Shown here piece after piece: positions 6,709 to 10,373 of a stretch of 10,373 nucleotides of DNA. The position numbers and the translations under genes were made by a program. Under the pieces are notes generated by a model. It searched no databases and was not told the DNA's origin. It worked only from the letters and a program-made list of their open reading frames with translations. Position 1 is the first letter of the stretch; the number at the start of each line of letters is the position of its first letter. The stretch is from the NCBI GenBank assembly GCA_021157505.1, contig JAGGWI010000098.1, forward strand, positions 1 to 10,373. Reading direction: 5' to 3'. Origin of the DNA: Desulfuromusa sp. Lineage in GTDB: Bacteria > Desulfobacterota > Desulfuromonadia > Desulfuromonadales > Geopsychrobacteraceae.

Positions 6709-8091
6709 TCATCTACCGGCATCCCCCTTGGTCAGAAGATCGACAAACCCCTGATAGGTCTGACGCTTCCTTTCCGAATGGCCATAGAGAGTTGAAGAAA
6801 ACAGCGCTGAGGCCGCATGTTCCCCCAACATGGAGAACAGCTGATAATCGATTGATTCCAACTGTTCCTTCTGAATAAAGAGTCGATAAATCGCCAGAAG
6901 TCCGATCATCTTCCCGTGAATGATGAGGGGAATCGCAACGATTGGTGCCAGCAAGTCATCAGAGCCTTCGCTGATAGAGCCGGTATAAAAGTAATTTTCC
7001 ATATCGGCGGCAGTTTTTCCAAGCACCCCCTCACCCAGCGGGATATCAGGAAAACTTTTGTTCTCCTCAAATCCTTCACCGGTTTCAAAATGCAACTGCT
7101 CACTGGCTTTATCAAACAGAAATACCGCAAACTTTTCCGCACCGACAAAATTGATAACAACTTCTTTGATAATTTCCAGCGTTTCTTCGCGATCCAAAGT
7201 CGAATGGAGGCGGGAAGAGGCAATATAAAGGTTGGTTAGATTGTTATTAACTTCCTCCACCTGAACCAATTGATTGGCAAAATCGAGATTCTCCTGTTCC
7301 AACTCACCAATCCGGCGCAATGCATCATCCTGTTCACTACGTAAACGTGAACAATCATCTTCCAGTGTCTGCAGACGGTGGCCGAGCTGCTTATCAACAC
7401 CCTCTTTTTGTAACTGATCAGATTTTTTACTTCGTACCAAGCGATCAAGAAGGTGTTTACTCTTCTGATCTGGATAGATAAGATAAACACCACAGCCATC
7501 CTCACCCGGCCCTGAGTTTCGCTTGATCTTCCCATAGAGAGAAAGAGGCTCGCCATCGGGACTTTCCAGTTTCATTTCCACCGTCGTATTTTCTGCCAAT
7601 TTAACCGGGGAGTTAAGGCATATACCACTCGATGAGATATCCTTGGTGGTAACAACATGTAACCTGCCACCCTCCTGAAGTTGAATTGGCAGCTTCACTG
7701 CAACTCGTTCTGCAGTTCTGCGCTGCACCGTACCGAGTAGACGTTCAACTTTTTCACGCAGATCCTGTTTATTCACTGGCTTGGTGATGTAATCATCGCA
7801 ACCGGCATCCAGGCAGTTTTGCACCTCCTCCGGTTTTCCTGCCGCAGTAACCATAAGGACTGGTAAAGTTTTCCAAGCAGGATTTTTGCGAATCTGGCGA
7901 CAAACCTCATCACCATTAATCCCCGGCATATAATAATCAAGCAACAGGACATCCGGCGCAATTTTATCGAGCCGCTGCAGGGTTTCCTCTCCTGAGGATG
8001 CGGTCACCAGGTCGTAATCGCAACCTGTCAGATAGGAACGTTCAAGCTCAAGAAACAGATCAACATCGTCAACCAGTAATATCTTTGCCAT
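6709..8091 (-). CDS. Response regulator with REC, PilZ and GAF domains
   Basis: This is a soluble 460-aa regulator. The receiver domain (1-120) has the acidic pair Asp8/Asp9, phospho-acceptor Asp52 (LLLDYYMPG), Thr82 and Lys104 (KPV), all intact. A PilZ domain (about 122-222) shows both c-di-GMP motifs, RxxxR at 125-129 (RTAER) and DxSxxG at 151-156 (DISSSG). A charged coiled coil (about 225-290) leads to a GAF domain (about 290-435: ASSRLHSTLD, EKFAVFLFD, PLGEGVLGKTAA, PLIIHGKMIGLLAIY). There is no DNA-binding, GGDEF, EAL or kinase domain, so output is probably by protein contacts. It should combine phosphorelay, c-di-GMP and a GAF ligand; the ligand and the partner kinase are unknown. An AAGGAG ribosome site lies 8 nt before the ATG. 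It converges on the radical SAM gene with only 41 bp between stops. Confidence 0.93.
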   Translation of the reverse strand: MAKILLVDDVDLFLELERSYLTGCDYDLVTASSGEETLQRLDKIAPDVLLLDYYMPGINGDEVCRQIRKNPAWKTLPVLMVTAAGKPEEVQNCLDAGCDDYITKPVNKQDLREKVERLLGTVQRRTAERVAVKLPIQLQEGGRLHVVTTKDISSSGICLNSPVKLAENTTVEMKLESPDGEPLSLYGKIKRNSGPGEDGCGVYLIYPDQKSKHLLDRLVRSKKSDQLQKEGVDKQLGHRLQTLEDDCSRLRSEQDDALRRIGELEQENLDFANQLVQVEEVNNNLTNLYIASSRLHSTLDREETLEIIKEVVINFVGAEKFAVFLFDKASEQLHFETGEGFEENKSFPDIPLGEGVLGKTAADMENYFYTGSISEGSDDLLAPIVAIPLIIHGKMIGLLAIYRLFIQKEQLESIDYQLFSMLGEHAASALFSSTLYGHSERKRQTYQGFVDLLTKGDAGR

Positions 8092-8146
8092 TACTTAAAC
8101 TCCTTAAAAAAAGAAAATTAAGCCTACCTGAGAATCCACTAAAAGT

Positions 8147-8179
8147 AAAGGCTCCTAACGCTAATGCGCAGGAGCCTTT
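8147..8179 (-). terminator. Rho-independent terminator of the thioredoxin-like gene
   Basis: Perfect 10-bp arms AAAGGCTCCT (8147-8156) and AGGAGCCTTT (8170-8179) enclose a 13-nt loop that can add a CGC/GCG inner pair. Read on the - strand, the stem is followed by TTTACTTTT-like sequence, serving the gene ending at 8225. It sits between that gene and the response regulator on the same strand, so it should separate their transcription. Confidence 0.7.
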
Positions 8180-8224
8180 CTAGATCGGAGCTTTTCTTTC
8201 TTAAAAGGTTCTTAACTTTTCAAA

Positions 8225-8500
8225 TCAAGCGACTGCAGCCACTTCCTGCAGATAACGTGGACGTTCCACTATAAAATTGACTATTTCATCAACCTCTGGC
8301 ACCCGGCCAGCAATCCTGACCTGATCATCTATCAGCAGAGCCGGTACCACATAAATACGGTTATCGATCATTTTTCGTGAATCATTGAACTGATGCACCT
8401 CAGCTTTAACTCCAAGCTTCTCGAGTGCTTCGCGCACATTTTTCACGGTCCCTTGACAACTTTCAGGATGATCCGGCGTACAAAGAATATCGATTCGCAT
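8225..8500 (-). CDS. Small thioredoxin-fold (thioredoxin_3-like) protein with C-x7-C
   Basis: This 91-aa protein has the compact beta-alpha-beta layout of the glutaredoxin/thioredoxin_3 group: RIDILC strand, VKNVREALEKLG helix, KAEVHQFND strand, then VVPALLIDDQVRIAGRVPEVDEIVNFI. In that last stretch the VP-AL (Pro53) is the cis-proline signature. The usual C-x2-C redox pair is replaced by Cys7 and Cys15, separated by seven residues (TPDHPES), so thiol chemistry is possible but not of standard thioredoxin type. It has no signal peptide, so it is probably cytoplasmic. An AAGGGGGA ribosome site lies 6 nt before the ATG. It is a single-gene unit between its own promoter and the terminator at 8147-8179. 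The substrate is unknown; a role as a small redox or metal-thiol carrier is only a guess. Confidence 0.75.
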   Translation of the reverse strand: MRIDILCTPDHPESCQGTVKNVREALEKLGVKAEVHQFNDSRKMIDNRIYVVPALLIDDQVRIAGRVPEVDEIVNFIVERPRYLQEVAAVA

Positions 8501-8530
8501 AATATTTCCCCCTTATTGACGTAGCAATTC

Positions 8531-8557
8531 AAACTGTTACTATTTCAGTAATAGTTT
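8531..8557. promoter_or_regulatory. Interrupted palindrome, candidate operator of the thioredoxin-like gene
   Basis: AAACTGTTACT (8531-8541) and AGTAATAGTTT (8547-8557) match at 10 of 11 positions as inverted repeats around a 5-nt centre (ATTTC). The element covers the -10 box and the expected start point of the - strand promoter, the usual place for a repressor site. The size and symmetry suit a dimeric HTH repressor, but no such gene is in the window, so the regulator is unknown. Confidence 0.55.
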
Positions 8558-8580
8558 ACACGATTTCAGCGAATTAACAA
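8553..8580 (-). promoter_or_regulatory. Predicted promoter of the thioredoxin-like gene
   Basis: On the - strand, TTGTTA (complement of 8575-8580) and TAAACT (complement of 8553-8558), 16 bp apart, form a moderate sigma70-type promoter. The TG immediately before TAAACT resembles an extended -10. Transcription would start near 8546, inside the palindrome at 8531-8557. Confidence 0.45.
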
Positions 8581-8930
8581 GTAAATTAGTAGTAAAACTT
8601 TAATAGCAGAATATTTTTCTGCATCCATCGTGTCCATTTCTTACTGGGAAACCATCTAATCAACAGCCTTCCAGAGCATCCAGAATGAAATATAAAAAAT
8701 AATTGTTTAACATCTAAGAATCAGCTGAATTATTCTTGACAGAAATATATAAACGGTATATTGCAATATATATTCGCTACAATCTTCTGAAAGCCGGTTT
8801 TTTTCTATAAATATTCCTATCAGCAATATTTATATGGCCGTCTATGAAAAACTTACCAGTTCGATTGCGTAGCACAAGGACACCCTGACGGACACAGTAA
8901 AACTCTAAAAACACAAAGTGAGGCAAACAA
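8581..8930. other. AT-rich intergenic region with inverted repeats, no gene
   Basis: No convincing coding sequence lies here on either strand. Visible elements are: a 6-bp inverted repeat AAGAAT/ATTCTT (8716-8721, 8732-8737); a perfect 14-bp palindrome TATATTGCAATATA (8757-8770); and a perfect 10-bp hairpin, TATAAATATT (8806-8815) with AATATTTATA (8825-8834) around a 9-nt loop. A promoter for the + strand dehydrogenase genes is proposed at 8736-8762, which would leave a leader of about 160 nt. The stretch 8585-8715 shows nothing recognisable. No known riboswitch class was recognised. Confidence 0.6.
8736..8762 (+). promoter_or_regulatory. Possible promoter of the tandem dehydrogenase genes
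   Basis: A consensus -35 TTGACA (8736-8741) is followed by TATATT (8757-8762) at a short 15-bp spacing. The downstream box is one base from consensus and overlaps the palindrome TATATTGCAATATA (8757-8770), so repression at the -10 is conceivable. The tight spacing makes the call uncertain. Confidence 0.4.
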
Positions 8931-10139
8931 ATGAAAGTACTACTGTTGGGTATGGGCATGCAGGGAAAAGCAGTTGCACATGATCTGGAAAAAAGCTCTC
9001 TGGTCAAAGAGATCCTGGTTCTGGATAACGATCTCGATTCGGTCAACAGATATATTACCGAGAAGGGATTCAAGAAGACCACCGCAAAAGCACTGAATGC
9101 CGAAAACGAGAGCGAACTGCAAAGAAGTGTCAGCCAGTCGGGTGCCAATCTGGTGATCATGATGCTGCCGGTAGATTTTGGCCTCTGCGTTGCCCGAGCT
9201 GCGCTGGATGCGGGGATCCATTTTGTCTCTTCAGGCTATGCCGGAGACCTTGCCCGCATGGATCAGGAGGCAAAAGAAAAAGGGGTCATCATGCTACCGG
9301 AAATGGGGCTTGATCCTGGAATCGATCTTATCCTCGGTGGAATTGCCGTGGGGATGCTCGATCAGGTTCATGGCCTCTACTCTTATGGCGGCGGTATGCC
9401 GGATGCTGAAGGCAAGGACGACAACCCGCTAAGATACAAAATTTCCTGGTCCTTCGAAGGGGTATTGAAAGCCTACGCCCGCGATGCCGTACTCATCAAA
9501 GATGGTGTAACGCTAGATATCCCGGGAAGCGATATTTTCAAGCCAGAAAACACCCATATGGTCGATATTCCGACCTTGGGACCGATGGATGCCTATCTCA
9601 ATGGCAATGCCGCGACATTCATAGAACCCTTCGGACTCGATAAAACGATTCGTCACATGGGACGCTTTGCGCTGCGCTGGCCGGGGCACTGCAACTTCTG
9701 GAATGTCATGGCTGGATTGGATCTACTCTCTGGTGAAACCGATGGCACGCTGCCGATCTCCCCGCGCGACTTTCTCCTCAAAACCCTCTCTCCCCAGCTA
9801 CAGTATGGCTCGGACGATAAAGATATCGTTATTATCAGGGTTGAGGCCTGGGGCAAAAAAGATGGGGTTGGCAAGCGAGTCATATGGGATCTTATTGACA
9901 GCCGGGACCTCGAAACCGGGCTTTTTGCCATGAACCGCACGGTTGGCTACACCGCCGCCATAGCTGCCAGAATGATTCTGTCCGGAAAAATCAACACCGC
10001 CGGAGTTCTCTCACCGATAACTGATGTTCCCGTAGAAGATTTTTTAAAGGAACTTGAACTGGTTGGCATCCGTTCACAGTGCGTGGTTGAAGATATTGAT
10101 CTCGACCAGTATAAACCAGCCACAACACCTGTGGCATAG
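8931..10139 (+). CDS. Saccharopine dehydrogenase family / lysine 6-dehydrogenase-like oxidoreductase
   Basis: This is a soluble 402-aa enzyme. An N-terminal Rossmann fold has the dinucleotide loop GMGMQG (residues 7-12) and Asp32 at the end of strand 2, which favours NAD over NADP. MMLPVDFGLCVARAALDAGIHFVSSGY and PEMGLDPGIDLILGG (123-137) are typical of the saccharopine/lysine-6-dehydrogenase superfamily. So are YGGGMP (152-157), the YKISWSFEGVLKAY segment (169-182) and RWPGH (249-253) in the catalytic domain. Such enzymes interconvert amino acids and imines or aldehydes; the substrate (lysine, saccharopine, carboxynorspermidine or other) is not decided by sequence. A GTGAGG ribosome site lies 7 nt before the ATG, fixing the start. 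A second paralog begins 47 bp downstream with no terminator between, so the two are probably co-transcribed. Confidence 0.88.
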   Translation: MKVLLLGMGMQGKAVAHDLEKSSLVKEILVLDNDLDSVNRYITEKGFKKTTAKALNAENESELQRSVSQSGANLVIMMLPVDFGLCVARAALDAGIHFVSSGYAGDLARMDQEAKEKGVIMLPEMGLDPGIDLILGGIAVGMLDQVHGLYSYGGGMPDAEGKDDNPLRYKISWSFEGVLKAYARDAVLIKDGVTLDIPGSDIFKPENTHMVDIPTLGPMDAYLNGNAATFIEPFGLDKTIRHMGRFALRWPGHCNFWNVMAGLDLLSGETDGTLPISPRDFLLKTLSPQLQYGSDDKDIVIIRVEAWGKKDGVGKRVIWDLIDSRDLETGLFAMNRTVGYTAAIAARMILSGKINTAGVLSPITDVPVEDFLKELELVGIRSQCVVEDIDLDQYKPATTPVA

Positions 10140-10186
10140 ATCCGAACTCTGTCAATATCGCAGAGAGATGGAACGGGAGTAAAAAA

Positions 10187-10373
10187 ATGAAAGCTATGGT
10201 GCTGGGAATGGGTCTGCAGGGTAAGGCGGTCATCCATGATCTTGAACAGAGTGATTTAATCAGCGGGATTTTTGCCGCCGACATCAACCTCGACAACGCC
10301 AAAGCGTATCTGGAGCGGATGGGATATAGCAAAACAGAAGTTCTCAAACTGGATGTTTCCCAAGATAAAGACC
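10187..10373 (+). CDS. Second saccharopine dehydrogenase family paralog (3'-truncated by window edge)
   Basis: The visible 62 residues begin MKAMVLGMGLQGKAVIHDLE, with the Rossmann loop GMGLQG at the same place as in the preceding gene and Asp32 (AADIN) conserved. Aligned without gaps, about 26 of 62 residues (~42%) match the N-terminus of the upstream gene, so this is a diverged tandem paralog, not a recent duplicate. A GGGAG ribosome site (10175-10179) lies 7 nt before the ATG. The frame stays open to the window end; the catalytic domain lies outside. It likely shares a transcript and a pathway with the upstream gene. Confidence 0.85.
   Translation, partial: MKAMVLGMGLQGKAVIHDLEQSDLISGIFAADINLDNAKAYLERMGYSKTEVLKLDVSQDKD

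Noticed and set aside
8296..8316. TGGCAC-type sequence resembling a sigma54 -24 box
   Set aside because: It lies inside the thioredoxin-like coding region and lacks the TTGC partner at the right spacing.
8834..8872. Short ORF in the dehydrogenase leader (ATG, 12 codons, TAG) as a possible leader peptide
   Set aside because: It has no ribosome binding site and no run of regulatory codons, and its ATG sits at the edge of a hairpin arm.
8777..9160. 127-aa open frame on the - strand at the start of the dehydrogenase gene
   Set aside because: It is antisense to a well-supported gene, has no family features and reads as a shadow frame.

Overview
The window looks like a chromosomal segment from a deltaproteobacterium, most plausibly of the Desulfuromonadales (Geobacter/Pelobacter/Desulfuromonas-like). 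This is inferred from the moderate GC content, the glmU-glmS pair, a divergent small protein resembling the MXAN_5187 C-terminal domain, a B12-binding radical SAM protein, and a REC-PilZ-GAF regulator. No marker gene fixes the taxonomy. No rRNA, tRNA, CRISPR array or complete insertion sequence was seen.

Layout. Positions 2-769 (+) hold the 3' part of an archaeal-type AAA ATPase with a C-terminal winged-helix-like region; its Walker A lies upstream of the window. It converges on glmS (861-2690, -). The 91 bp between them hold a perfect 11-bp inverted repeat (812-846) inside a weaker outer one (788-858), next to the conserved glmS 3' end that serves as the Tn7 attachment site in other bacteria. 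glmU (2700-4085, -) lies 9 bp upstream of glmS. The two form an operon making UDP-GlcNAc for peptidoglycan and LPS, driven by a recognisable sigma70-type promoter at 4121-4150.

Divergently, a promoter at 4188-4216 drives a two-gene unit: a 184-aa protein of unknown function (4237-4791) and, 7 bp later, a 622-aa cobalamin-binding radical SAM protein (4799-6667). This converges on a 460-aa regulator with receiver, PilZ, coiled-coil and GAF domains (6709-8091, -). Upstream of the regulator is a good hairpin terminator (8147-8179) for a 91-aa thioredoxin-fold protein (8225-8500, -), whose promoter carries an 11-bp palindrome over its -10 box.

A 430-bp AT-rich intergenic region with several inverted repeats follows. 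Then come two tandem paralogous NAD(P)-dependent reductases of the saccharopine/lysine-6-dehydrogenase family (8931-10139 and 10187 to beyond the window end, +), probably one operon.

Most of the window is ordinary core chromosome. The items most worth a second look are the unknown-function gene / radical SAM pair, the tandem dehydrogenase paralogs with their structured upstream region, the palindromic promoter of the thioredoxin-like gene, and the inverted repeat plus ATPase beside the glmS attachment site. No clearly new multi-gene defence or mobile system can be shown from this sequence.
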